A stretch of 32,929 nucleotides of DNA from an uncultured Bacteroidales bacterium. GTDB lineage: Bacteria > Bacteroidota > Bacteroidia > Bacteroidales > UBA932. Numbering within the stretch: position 1 is the stretch's first letter; each line of letters begins with the position of its first letter. The translations under genes were made by a program, and so were the position numbers. A model generated the notes under the pieces. It was not told where the DNA came from. It ran no database searches and saw only the letters and a program-made list of their open reading frames with translations. The stretch lies in the NCBI GenBank assembly GCA_946616385.1, contig CAMOIZ010000002.1:1-32929 (forward strand), written 5' to 3'. Of the stretch, positions 32,702 to 32,929 are shown one piece after another.

Positions 32702-32726
32702 CAGTGTAATAGTAGACTAATACACT

Positions 32727-32929
32727 ATGTTTTTTAAGAATTCCCCCATCAAATGGTTGTCGGTGGCACTTGCTCTGGCACTCCCCTGCTTTACGGCGAA
32801 TGCCCAGAACATAATCACCGGAAAAGTGATCGACAATACGAGCCTCGCACCCGAACCGGGAGCCGTGATCCAACTTTTCGAAGGCAGCGACACCAACGAT
32901 AACATGAAAGGCTATGCCATCAGCGATTC
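32727..32929 (+). CDS. Exported protein with carboxypeptidase-like regulatory domain, 3' cut by edge
   Basis: Only the first 67 codons are in the window. They encode a signal peptide (MFFKNSPIKWLSVALALALP, cleavage near ANA-Q at residue 25) followed by NIITGKVIDNTSLAPEPGAVIQLFEG. This is the start of the beta-sandwich domain found at the N-terminus of TonB-dependent outer-membrane receptors and related Bacteroidetes envelope proteins. The rest, including any TonB box, plug or barrel, is outside. It could therefore be a SusC-like receptor or another outer-membrane beta-barrel protein. It has a strong promoter divergent from the BASS transporter. Confidence 0.7.
   Translation, partial: MFFKNSPIKWLSVALALALPCFTANAQNIITGKVIDNTSLAPEPGAVIQLFEGSDTNDNMKGYAISD

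Overview
The window looks like chromosomal DNA from a Bacteroidales-type bacterium. Nearly every transcription unit is preceded by the Bacteroidetes -7 box TAnnTTTG, clear purine-rich ribosome binding sites are not evident, and the gene set fits the phylum: a GH106-type rhamnosidase, an alpha-2-macroglobulin/PbpC pair, a glutamine-dependent NAD synthase with fused domains, a GlpABC dehydrogenase, and a probable TonB-receptor-like outer-membrane protein entering at the right edge. G+C appears moderately high (roughly 50-55% by eye), as in uncultured gut or rumen Bacteroidales and Alistipes-like lineages. The genus cannot be fixed from the sequence alone.

Layout. 1-2200: glucose-6-phosphate isomerase (minus, cut by the left edge), divergent from a glycerophosphodiester phosphodiesterase lipoprotein, which ends in a hairpin. 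2205-9492: a thioester-bearing alpha-2-macroglobulin translationally coupled to penicillin-binding protein 1C. 9494-13213: a GH106 glycosidase converging on an M28-like protein that lacks most zinc ligands. 13223-16107: a TPR protein overlapping a WalJ/YycJ-like metallo-beta-lactamase-fold hydrolase. 16113-22771: a probable operon of MsbA-like ABC exporter, VanZ-like protein, a large amidase-fold envelope protein and aspartate ammonia-lyase, closed by a terminator. 22761-23693: a short mannose-1-phosphate guanylyltransferase (minus). 23762-24005: two lysine tRNAs with promoter and terminator. 24022-27186: NAD synthase (minus), divergent from a FabZ/acyl-ACP thioesterase pair. 27183-31631: a minus-strand unit rmlB-glpA-glpB-glpC. 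31658-32929: a BASS-type transporter (minus), divergent from the start of an outer-membrane or TonB-type protein.

How the genes fit together. Much of the window concerns the cell envelope: wall polymerisation and periplasmic defence (A2M, PbpC), lipid export (MsbA-like), a putative wall amidase, nucleotide sugars (ManC, RmlB), glycan attack (GH106) and fatty-acid release (FabZ, thioesterase). The rest is central metabolism (Pgi, AspA, NadE) and glycerol-phosphate catabolism (GDPD produces glycerol-3-phosphate, GlpABC oxidises it). No phage, insertion sequence, CRISPR array or defence island was seen. There is no gene-free stretch above about 120 bases. The most unusual items are the zinc-ligand-less M28 protein, the amidase fold apparently split by an inserted domain, and the sharply shortened GlpB.
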